Source of the DNA: Bacillota bacterium
GTDB taxonomy: Bacteria; Bacillota; Clostridia; Christensenellales; CAG-138
DNA length: 15,003 nucleotides
Direction of reading: 5' to 3'
Assembly: GCA_023461495.1 (NCBI GenBank)
Contig: JAEYLA010000322.1
Coordinates: 1-15,003 of the forward strand
The position numbers were made by a program, and so were the translations under genes. The notes beneath the pieces are model-generated. The model searched no databases. It was not told the DNA's origin and saw only the letters and a program-made list of their open reading frames with translations. Below, piece by piece: positions 1-5,114 of this stretch; the first letter of the stretch is position 1; every line of letters begins with the position of its first letter.

Positions 1-521
1 GGAATCTTTGAGGTTTCAAGCCGCTCCCGCACCGCCGCGATCAGAACGATGGCAACGAGGAAGCCAATGCCGCCAAATGCGCCCGAAAGCACGCTCTTTA
101 CAAGATCATACTGCCCTGCAGTATTCAGGCATACTACGCCAAGCACGGCGCTGTTGCCTAAAATCAGCGGAAAATATTTACCCAAAGCGCTGTGCTTCTC
201 GGGATTGCGCTTCTTTTGGATCTGCTCAAGAAGCAAGGTAAGCGCCGCAATGACCGCAAGGAAGCAGACCAATGCGAGGTATTCTACCCCAAGGGGTACA
301 AGCACCCACTGGTAAATCACAAAGCAGATGAGCGATGCAGCCGTCATCACAACAGTTGTCCAAACGCCCATGCCCAAAGAAGCCTTTACGCGGTCGCCGC
401 CGTTTGCAAACGGCATGACGCCCAGCGCGCGGGAAAAAATAAAGTTGCTGCTTACAACGCAGGCCACCAGAAACAGCAATGCGCTGCCGATACCCGAAAA
501 GCCTTCCAATGCCAGTGTCAT
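1..521 (-). CDS. rnfA: Rnf complex membrane subunit RnfA, partial (C-terminus beyond left edge); both cluster cysteines replaced
   Basis: Integral membrane subunit of the Rnf ferredoxin:NAD oxidoreductase, paired with RnfE across the membrane. 173 codons are visible of a family length near 190. The reading runs open from ATG at 521 to the window edge, ending in VRERLETSKI, which matches the family's conserved RERL stretch. Family landmarks are clear: an N-terminal SSNFIFSRALG segment, LGMGVWTTVVMTAAS, and FPLILGNSAVLGV. In known RnfA proteins the equivalents read NNFVLxxxLGxCPF and LPLITTNCAVLG, so both conserved cysteines, ligands of the intramembrane [2Fe-2S] cluster with RnfE, are absent here (Met36 and Ser124). 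Two other cysteines, Cys21 and Cys131, lie nearby but not at the aligned positions. The start overlaps the rnfE stop by ATGA and follows a GGAAGGGGG ribosome site. rnfB is expected just beyond the edge but cannot be seen. The family call is firm; full cluster function is doubtful. Confidence 0.9.
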   Translation of the reverse strand, partial: MTLALEGFSGIGSALLFLVACVVSSNFIFSRALGVMPFANGGDRVKASLGMGVWTTVVMTAASLICFVIYQWVLVPLGVEYLALVCFLAVIAALTLLLEQIQKKRNPEKHSALGKYFPLILGNSAVLGVVCLNTAGQYDLVKSVLSGAFGGIGFLVAIVLIAAVRERLETSKI

Positions 522-1147
522 ACGTTAGCGCCCCCTTCCTGCGGCTCCGCTTTCTTGTTTTTGCCGATGCAATGGTTGATGATCCCAAACGCCACGCCGA
601 GCAGCATCAGGCCGCCGGGTACCGCTTTTATAATGAGCGCGGGCTCAAACGCCTCGCCAAACAACGTAGCGCCAAACAACGTGCCATAGCCAAGCACTTC
701 CCGGACAACGCTCAGCACAAGGAGCGCCACCGCAAACAGAAGGCCTACCACAATGCCGTCAATCCCCGCGGACACAAGGCCAAGCTTTTCTGCATGAAGA
801 CGTGAAAGTAGCATGCAGCTGACCGCAATCAAGGGGAGGTAGATGCCAAGCTGGTTTTGAAGCGCAGGCATGGACACCGCAAACAGCATCTGCACCACCG
901 TTACAACCATGCCTATGATGAGCACAAACGCAAACGGGCGAACCGTTTCAGAAAGCAAATTGCGTACGAGCGCAATGAGCAGATTGGAGAGTACGAGCGC
1001 CACGGCAGTCGCAAGGCCAAGGCCCAGGCCGTTGCCTGCAGTGGACGTGACGGCAAGCGTTGCGCACAGCGCCACCGCAAGACGGAGCGCCACATTCTCG
1101 GACAGGATGCCGCCAAAGAACGCGCTGGTCATTTTTTTCTGTTTCAT
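518..1147 (-). CDS. rnfE: Rnf complex membrane subunit RnfE
   Basis: Integral membrane subunit of the Rnf complex, homologous to RnfA and to NqrD, predicted to lie inverted relative to RnfA. 209 residues, normal for the family. Landmarks are SENVALRLAVALC near the N-terminus, AGNGLGLGLATA, an LPLIAVSCMLLSR segment and VVREVLGYGTLFG. The two cysteines expected to hold the RnfA/RnfE [2Fe-2S] cluster are kept (Cys28 and Cys111), unlike in RnfA next door. The usual family wording around them (LCPTLAVT and NCIILGR) has drifted to LCATLAVT and SCMLLSR. The C-terminal tail is charged and presumably cytoplasmic. The start ATG at 1147 overlaps the rnfD stop by four bases and has an AGGAGG site inside rnfD, implying translational coupling. 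rnfG, which normally separates rnfD and rnfE in Clostridia, is missing. Confidence 0.9.
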   Translation of the reverse strand: MKQKKMTSAFFGGILSENVALRLAVALCATLAVTSTAGNGLGLGLATAVALVLSNLLIALVRNLLSETVRPFAFVLIIGMVVTVVQMLFAVSMPALQNQLGIYLPLIAVSCMLLSRLHAEKLGLVSAGIDGIVVGLLFAVALLVLSVVREVLGYGTLFGATLFGEAFEPALIIKAVPGGLMLLGVAFGIINHCIGKNKKAEPQEGGANV

Positions 1148-2082
1148 GCTTTTGCCTCCTGAACGGACGAACCGTATACCCTGGGCTTCATGTACTTGTC
1201 AATCAGCGGGGTAACAAGGTTCATCAGCAGTATCGCATAGGTAACGCCCTCGGGATAGCTGCCATAGGCGCGGATAACGGAAAGAACAACGCCGCACCCC
1301 ACCGCAAACCATGCCTGGCCTCTTACCGTCATCGGACTTGTTGTGTAATCCGTCGCCATAAAGACCGCGCCAAACATCACGCCTCCCGAAAGGATGGCCT
1401 TTAACGGCTCGCCGTCAAACGTGAACGCGCCCTGCGGGCCCATCACCCAGGCAAGCAGCGCCGTCACGCCGAGGAAGATCACAGGCACATGGGGGAAGAT
1501 GGTCCTCCTTGCAACGAGGTAGACAAGGCCGATCAGAATGGCGATTTTGCTGACCTCACCGATGCAGCCCGGGATATTGCCAAGGAACATATCCATGTTC
1601 GTGGCCTGATAGCCTGCGAGCACCGTAGGGGAAGAAACCGCGTCCAACGCCGTGGGGAGCGTAAAGCGCGTCAGATGCACGGGCCAGGAAGCAAGCAGAA
1701 TCGCGCGTGAAGCCAGCGCGGGATTGACGAAGTTATCGCCGATGCCGCCAAAGAGCTGTTTGACAAGCACAATTGCAATGGCGCTGCCCAACACGGCAAG
1801 CCACCACGGCGCGCCGGCCGGCAGGTTCAGCCCGAGCAACAGGCCCGTTACGAGCGCCGAAAGGTCGCCCACGCGCACGGGCTGCTTCATCAGCTTCTGC
1901 CAAATAAACTCCGAAAGCACGGCGGAAGCCATACTCAGCACGAGCAGCAGCAGCGCCTTCATTCCAAAGAAGTATACGCCCGCAAGAGAGGCCGGAATCA
2001 GTGCGATTACGACGTCGAGCATCAGTTTTCTTGTATCGTCCGCCTTATGGATATGAGGGGCGGGAGATTGCCTGAATGTCAT
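1144..2082 (-). CDS. rnfD: Rnf complex membrane subunit RnfD
   Basis: Multi-spanning subunit of the Rnf complex (NqrB/RnfD family), 312 residues. In characterised members it carries a covalent FMN on a threonine attached by the flavin transferase ApbE, and takes part in coupling electron flow to ion transport. Recognisable landmarks are LVTGLLLGLNLPAGAPWW (residues 78-95), FGGIGDNFVNPALASRAILL (111-130), MFLGNIPGCIGEVSKIAILIG (165-185), and FMATDYTTSPMTVRGQ (241-256) near the C-terminus. The flavinylation site, usually Dxx[ST]GAT or DxxTSAT, reads DAVSSPT at residues 147-153. The acceptor-position Thr153 is present, but the residue before it is proline, not alanine, and valine follows it. The start ATG overlaps the rnfC stop by four bases, with a GGGGAGGTG ribosome site. 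The family is certain; FMN attachment is open. Confidence 0.92.
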   Translation of the reverse strand: MTFRQSPAPHIHKADDTRKLMLDVVIALIPASLAGVYFFGMKALLLLVLSMASAVLSEFIWQKLMKQPVRVGDLSALVTGLLLGLNLPAGAPWWLAVLGSAIAIVLVKQLFGGIGDNFVNPALASRAILLASWPVHLTRFTLPTALDAVSSPTVLAGYQATNMDMFLGNIPGCIGEVSKIAILIGLVYLVARRTIFPHVPVIFLGVTALLAWVMGPQGAFTFDGEPLKAILSGGVMFGAVFMATDYTTSPMTVRGQAWFAVGCGVVLSVIRAYGSYPEGVTYAILLMNLVTPLIDKYMKPRVYGSSVQEAKA

Positions 2083-3437
2083 TTTTTTGCACCTCCCCTT
2101 TGCGCAGCCATGATCTGATCCTTCGCCAGTTTAAACGAAGGGGTAAGCCTGAGCCTCGCCGGGCAGCCGAACGAGCAGCTTCCGCAGACGACGCAGTCCA
2201 TGACATTGTTCGCTTCCGCACCTGCAAGATCGCCCGCGTCGCAATAATGCTTCATCAGATAAGGCCTCAGGCCGGCCGGGCACACCGCGACGCAGCGCGC
2301 GCAGCGGATGCAGGGATTTTCTTCAAATTCCTTTGCGTCTTCCTTGCAGTATACAACAATGCCGTTGCTCGCCTTAGTCATGGAAACTTCATCGCTGGGC
2401 GCAGGAATACCCGTCATTGCGCCGCCGGCGGTGATTTTGCCGGGCTCTTTGGAGTAGCCGCCGCATTCCTTGATGGCGTCCTCAAATATAGTTCCGATGC
2501 GCAGGCGCAGGTTTGCAGGCTTGTTGACGCAGCCCGTCACCGTGGTGATGCGGGAGATGAGCGGGCGCCCGGTCGTAATCGCTTCCGCGATGGAGGCCGC
2601 GGTGCCAACATTGAGCACGATCACATGCGCGTCAAGGGGGAGCTTCTTCTGCGGGACTTCCCTGCCTGTCACTGCCTGAATGAGTTGTTTTTCACCGCCC
2701 TGCGGGTACTTGGTGGCAAGCTCCGCAACTTCCACGCCCTCGCGTCCCTCTGCGGCCTTGCGCATGAGCGCAATGGCTTCGGGCTTGTTGTCCTCAATGG
2801 CGATGACGCCGCGCTTGACGTCAAGTGCGCGCATCGCGGCCCTGAGGCCGTCTACGATTTTTGTAGAATGCTCCAGCATCAGGCGGTAATCCGCCGTCAG
2901 GTGGGTCTCGCACTCCGCACCGTTTAAAATGATGGTGTCACAATACATGCCCTCGCGCACGGTCAGCTTGACATGCGTGGGGAAGCAGGCGCCGCCCATT
3001 CCGCAGATACCCGCGTTTTTGACGGCGGGGATGATCAGGGAAGGATCCACCGTCTCCACATCGCCAAGTCCTGCAATTCCGTCCGCCCATTCATCCTTGC
3101 GGTCATTTTGAATGGTGACGCACATCACGGGGTTTGGAGAAAGCTGCTGCTTGAGAGAAACATCGATAACCTCGCCCGAAACACTCGCGTGCACAGGCAG
3201 CCCCAATGGGCCTACCGGTTCGCCGATCATCTGGCCAAGTTTGACGTAATCTCCCTTCTGAACACAGGGCGTGCTGGGCGCGCCCAAATGCATACCCATC
3301 AGGATACATACCTTATCCGCTACAAAGTCCCTCACCGGGAGGTCCTTCGTGGGAAGCTTGCCTTCATGCGAATTGTGCATGGGATAAACGCCACCCTTAA
3401 AGGTTAGCTTTGGCAAAGCTGACACCATCCTTTCCAT
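2079..3437 (-). CDS. rnfC: Rnf complex peripheral subunit RnfC (NADH/FMN and two [4Fe-4S] sites)
   Basis: Cytoplasmic subunit expected to exchange electrons with NAD(H) through a Nqo1-like flavin domain and two ferredoxin-type clusters. 452 residues from ATG 3437. It opens with KLTFKGGVYP (residues 10-19), then the flavin/nucleotide loop GICGMGGACFPT (143-154), NGAECETHLTADYRLM (172-187), YPQGGEKQLI (244-253), and NVGTAASIAEAI (276-287). Two cluster motifs follow: Cys376/379/382/386 and Cys415/418/421/425, all eight cysteines present. The family usually has ECEPY where this protein has ECETH. The start is uncertain. ATG 3437 and ATG 3428 are both close to the GGVYP homology block and have purine-rich but poorly spaced upstream sequence. 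An in-frame TTG at 3467 has no ribosome site and lies inside the leader hairpin. First gene of the C-D-E-A operon. Confidence 0.92.
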   Translation of the reverse strand: MERMVSALPKLTFKGGVYPMHNSHEGKLPTKDLPVRDFVADKVCILMGMHLGAPSTPCVQKGDYVKLGQMIGEPVGPLGLPVHASVSGEVIDVSLKQQLSPNPVMCVTIQNDRKDEWADGIAGLGDVETVDPSLIIPAVKNAGICGMGGACFPTHVKLTVREGMYCDTIILNGAECETHLTADYRLMLEHSTKIVDGLRAAMRALDVKRGVIAIEDNKPEAIALMRKAAEGREGVEVAELATKYPQGGEKQLIQAVTGREVPQKKLPLDAHVIVLNVGTAASIAEAITTGRPLISRITTVTGCVNKPANLRLRIGTIFEDAIKECGGYSKEPGKITAGGAMTGIPAPSDEVSMTKASNGIVVYCKEDAKEFEENPCIRCARCVAVCPAGLRPYLMKHYCDAGDLAGAEANNVMDCVVCGSCSFGCPARLRLTPSFKLAKDQIMAAQRGGAKK

Positions 3438-3534
3438 TTCTTCCGTAAACTCTATTTGATACAACAAAAAAGGGTATGCTCACCCTTTCCTGAAGAACGC
3501 TATTGATTGGCAAGCTGACTGTCTTCATACACAT
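3397..3534 (-). CDS. Possible 45-residue leader ORF overlapping the rnfC start
   Basis: An ATG at 3534 lies six bases after a GGGGA purine run and opens a 45-codon frame. It begins MCMKTVSLPI, crosses the whole terminator-like hairpin and ends at TAA 3397, overlapping the first 41 bases of rnfC in another frame. A second in-frame ATG is at 3528. If translated, ribosomes would disrupt the hairpin and could couple translation to rnfC expression. It has no run of one amino acid typical of classical attenuation peptides and resembles no family I know. An open frame this short can arise by chance, so it is offered only because of its ribosome site and position. Confidence 0.2.
   Translation of the reverse strand: MCMKTVSLPINSVLQERVSIPFFVVSNRVYGRNGKDGVSFAKANL
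3466..3488 (-). terminator. Terminator-like hairpin in the rnfC leader (candidate attenuator)
   Basis: Read on the minus strand, AAAGGGT pairs perfectly with ACCCTTT (3482-3488 with 3469-3475) around a six-base loop, and the 3' arm runs into six consecutive T. This is the shape of a short intrinsic terminator with a modest stem of three GC pairs. It sits between the predicted promoter (3561-3569) and the rnfC start, so it would stop or tune transcription into the rnf genes rather than end an upstream gene. No recognisable riboswitch core was seen upstream of it. Function is inferred. Confidence 0.5.
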
Positions 3535-3560
3535 CTTCTGTCCCCGTCAAATCCGTTAGT

Positions 3561-3569
3561 ATTATAACA
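3561..3569 (-). promoter_or_regulatory. Predicted extended -10 promoter of the rnf operon
   Basis: Minus-strand TGTTATAAT is a perfect extended -10 (TGN-TATAAT) for the housekeeping sigma factor. The region about 17 bases upstream holds only a weak -35 (near TGCAAA), which extended -10 promoters tolerate. Transcription would start near 3554, giving a leader of about 115 bases before rnfC that contains the hairpin at 3466-3488. Confidence 0.5.
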
Positions 3570-3635
3570 TGCCCCCTGTGGTTTTGCATCATTAATTTGC
3601 TGAATAATTATCAAAAGGCCGAACAGGCTAAATGT

Positions 3636-4004
3636 ATGCAGACAAACGAAAAAACTTCCCGGATCCCGCTCTACATTGCCGCCATTTGCACAGGCATTGC
3701 AAACGGCCTGTTTGGCGCGGGCGGTGGCATGCTTGCCGTTGTAGTGCTGGAGCGCATGTCAAGGCTCAAAAGCAGTGAAGCGCATGCGACTGCGCTTCTG
3801 ATTATGCTTCCACTTTCCATTGTAAGTATCATTGTCTATCTGATCCGGGGCGCAATTCAGTTTGACTTTGTACCCATCGTCACCCTGGGCGTATTGCCGG
3901 GCAGCTTTCTGGGGGCAAAGCTTTTGGGGAAAATGCGCTCTGTGTGGATTGACCGCCTGTTTTCGCTGCTGATGCTCGCCGCGGGCGTCCGGCTGTTGCT
4001 ATGA
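3636..4004 (+). CDS. Half-size TauE/SafE (TSUP) family permease, first half
   Basis: Membrane protein of the TSUP family (sulfite/sulfur-anion exporters and related organic-acid transporters), only 122 residues against about 250 for a full permease. It shows the family's N-terminal signature, a first helix followed by ANGLFGAGGGMLAVVVLERM, then HATALLIMLPLSIVSIIVYLIRG, a FVPIVTLGVLPGSFLGAKLLGK segment and a last hydrophobic helix, so about four membrane segments. The start was placed at ATG 3636, nine bases after an AGG. An upstream in-frame TTG at 3597 lacks support. Its stop overlaps the start of the second half-size gene by ATGA, so the two products are probably made together and assemble as a heterodimer equal to one full permease. 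The substrate cannot be told from sequence; nothing nearby is a sulfur-metabolism gene. Confidence 0.8.
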   Translation: MQTNEKTSRIPLYIAAICTGIANGLFGAGGGMLAVVVLERMSRLKSSEAHATALLIMLPLSIVSIIVYLIRGAIQFDFVPIVTLGVLPGSFLGAKLLGKMRSVWIDRLFSLLMLAAGVRLLL

Positions 4005-4372
4005 GCGCTGTGTGGTATTTCATAGCCGGGCTTGCCTCCGGCGTGCTCTCAGGCATGGGCATGGGCGGCGGCACCATACTCATTCCAATCCTCACGCTCT
4101 TTCTAAGCATGGATCAGCATGCGGCCCAGGGCGTGAACATGCTTGCCTTTTTGCCGGGCGCTCTGCTTGCCTTGTTCATCCACCGGCGCGACGGAAGGCT
4201 CAAGGCAAAGACAGCGCTTCCCCTGTTGATCTGGGGTGTCGCAGGCGCCATCGGCGGCGCGTTCCTTGCAACCTGCCTGGAAGCGGAGTGGCTGAAAAAG
4301 GCATTTGGCGTTTTTTTGATCATACTTGCGTTTTTGCAGTTTGCGCGATCCGGGAAGAAGAAAAAGCAATAA
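4001..4372 (+). CDS. Half-size TauE/SafE (TSUP) family permease, second half
   Basis: 123-residue membrane protein, the partner of the preceding gene. It repeats the same fold: an N-terminal helix with GLASGVLSGMGMGGGTILIP (the GxGGG signature), AQGVNMLAFLPGALLALFIH, LLIWGVAGAIGGAFLA and a final helix VFLIILAFLQF, ending in a basic tail (GKKKKQ). About four membrane segments are predicted. TSUP permeases normally contain two such repeats in one chain, so this pair looks like a permease encoded as two genes rather than a broken one. Both frames are intact, each has its own glycine-rich signature, and the start ATG 4001 overlaps the upstream stop in the usual coupled way. The gene ends just before a hairpin terminator shared with the convergent flagellar operon. 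Transported substrate unknown. Confidence 0.8.
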   Translation: MSAVWYFIAGLASGVLSGMGMGGGTILIPILTLFLSMDQHAAQGVNMLAFLPGALLALFIHRRDGRLKAKTALPLLIWGVAGAIGGAFLATCLEAEWLKKAFGVFLIILAFLQFARSGKKKKQ

Positions 4373-4382
4373 TGCTATAGAA

Positions 4383-4408
4383 AACCCGCCGTTTTAAGGC
4401 GGCGGGTT
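4383..4408 (-). terminator. Intrinsic terminator at the end of the flagellar operon (possibly bidirectional)
   Basis: A nine-base perfect stem, AACCCGCCG with CGGCGGGTT, around an eight-base loop, mostly GC. Read on the minus strand it follows the csrA stop and runs into TTTTCTAT, a proper terminator tail. On the plus strand the tail after the stem is mixed (CTGCTCTCT), so termination of the TSUP genes there would be weaker. It separates two convergent transcription units. Confidence 0.8.
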
Positions 4409-4415
4409 CTGCTCT

Positions 4416-4625
4416 CTATTTGCTTTGAAAATTAATGGTCGGCGCGTTGATGGCAGTCTTATTGATATCTACCGTCTGATCGAGGAGCTCCTTGCGGAAG
4501 ATGCGCGTATCTTTGGGGGCATTGATGCCAAGACGCACCCTGTCGCCTTCCACGGCCACCACCTCTATTGTGATATCCGGGCCAATCGACAGGACTTCAC
4601 CGGCTTTGCGTGACAGAACCAGCAT
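4416..4625 (-). CDS. csrA: Carbon storage regulator CsrA, RNA-binding translational repressor
   Basis: Small dimeric RNA-binding protein that in Bacillus-type flagellar systems represses flagellin translation until FliW titrates it. 69 residues, normal length. It starts with the canonical MLVLSRKAGE (RNA-contact region near Leu4/Arg6), continues with GDRVRLGINAPKD and ends the core with TRIFRKELLD, placing Arg44 exactly at the conserved RNA-binding position. Asn55, which I recall as important for FliW binding in B. subtilis CsrA, is present. The C-terminal tail (about residues 56-69) is the extension typical of FliW-regulated CsrA proteins. Its AAAGGAGGGG ribosome site and start lie inside the end of fliW; the two frames overlap by 29 bases, so production of antagonist and regulator is linked. 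Last gene before the terminator; no flagellin gene follows within the window. Confidence 0.95.
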   Translation of the reverse strand: MLVLSRKAGEVLSIGPDITIEVVAVEGDRVRLGINAPKDTRIFRKELLDQTVDINKTAINAPTINFQSK

Positions 4626-5079
4626 CCGTTTCCCCTCCTTTCAACTTTTGCATGACTGCATCGTAGATCGGAAAACGGACGGGAAGATCCGTCGCGTCGA
4701 TAACGAGTTGCTTGCCTGCGCCAAGCTTCAGGTTAATAATGATGGGTGCGGCCAAATTGACCGTCATCTTTTCGATATTTTCGGGAATCACAACGACATT
4801 CAGGATCAAAAGATCATTGTTGTTGTCCACTTCCAGACCCTTGAGCTCGTTTTCCCGGATTTCAATATAGTAATCTTCGAGCAGTTCGAAAGGGATGATC
4901 ACAGGAAGAGAAATATACTTGTTTTCTGTGGATTGCAGCCAATACAACGGCTTGGTTTCGTTGATTTCCAGAATGATAAATTTGTGAAGCTCTTCAAACC
5001 CCGGTATGCCGTTGGGGAAATCAATGATCTTACTGTCATTCAGGTCAAAATCCCCAAACCTGGCCGTTTCAATCAGCAT
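4597..5079 (-). CDS. fliW: Flagellar assembly factor FliW (CsrA antagonist)
   Basis: Cytoplasmic protein that binds CsrA and, alternatively, free flagellin, so that flagellin synthesis is matched to export. 160 residues. The start at ATG 5079 is set by a strong GGAGGGGG site eight bases upstream, and the protein then begins MLIETARFGDFDL as in the family. Further landmarks are IDFPNGIPGFEELHKFII (residues 19-36), PLYWLQSTE, and NLAAPIIIN near residue 110. The C-terminal tail (KLKGGETDAGSVTQSR) is encoded by the stretch that also contains the csrA ribosome site and start, overlapping csrA by 29 bases. It lies 35 bases after yviE, with a small hairpin (5096-5110) just ahead of its ribosome site. 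The order yviE-fliW-csrA is the same as in Bacillus. The assignment is secure. Confidence 0.95.
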   Translation of the reverse strand: MLIETARFGDFDLNDSKIIDFPNGIPGFEELHKFIILEINETKPLYWLQSTENKYISLPVIIPFELLEDYYIEIRENELKGLEVDNNNDLLILNVVVIPENIEKMTVNLAAPIIINLKLGAGKQLVIDATDLPVRFPIYDAVMQKLKGGETDAGSVTQSR

Positions 5080-5095
5080 TGCCTGAACCCCCTCC

Positions 5096-5110
5096 GTTCT
5101 TAAAAAGAAC
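5096..5110 (-). other. Small hairpin directly upstream of the fliW ribosome site
   Basis: Minus-strand GTTCTT-TTT-AAGAAC is a perfect six-base inverted repeat with a three-base loop. It lies between the yviE stop (TAA at 5115-5117) and the GGAGGGGG site of fliW, with its 3' arm directly abutting that site. There is no T run after it, so it is not a terminator. It could affect fliW translation or mRNA processing; that role is inference, and a stem this short and AU-rich is weak. Confidence 0.4.
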
Positions 5111-5114
5111 ACGT

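Noticed and set aside
1..521. Treating rnfA as a pseudogene because of its missing cysteines
   Set aside because: The frame is fully open, membrane segments and all other motifs are kept, and it is translationally coupled to rnfE, which fits a maintained variant better than decay.
2076..2927. Long plus-strand open frame of about 280 codons opposite rnfC
   Set aside because: Antisense shadow of rnfC, which has unmistakable cluster and flavin motifs; no family resemblance on the plus strand.
3438..3467. TTG start that would lengthen rnfC
   Set aside because: It lies at the T run of the leader hairpin, has no ribosome site, and the family begins close to the TFKGG block.
3584..3611. Possible plus-strand promoter TTGCAT...AATTAT for the TSUP pair
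   Set aside because: Both boxes are weak and several overlapping alternatives exist in this AT-rich stretch, so no single site can be supported.
3597..3635. TTG start that would lengthen the first TSUP gene by 13 codons
   Set aside because: No ribosome site upstream and the added residues are polar and unlike the family; ATG 3636 fits better.
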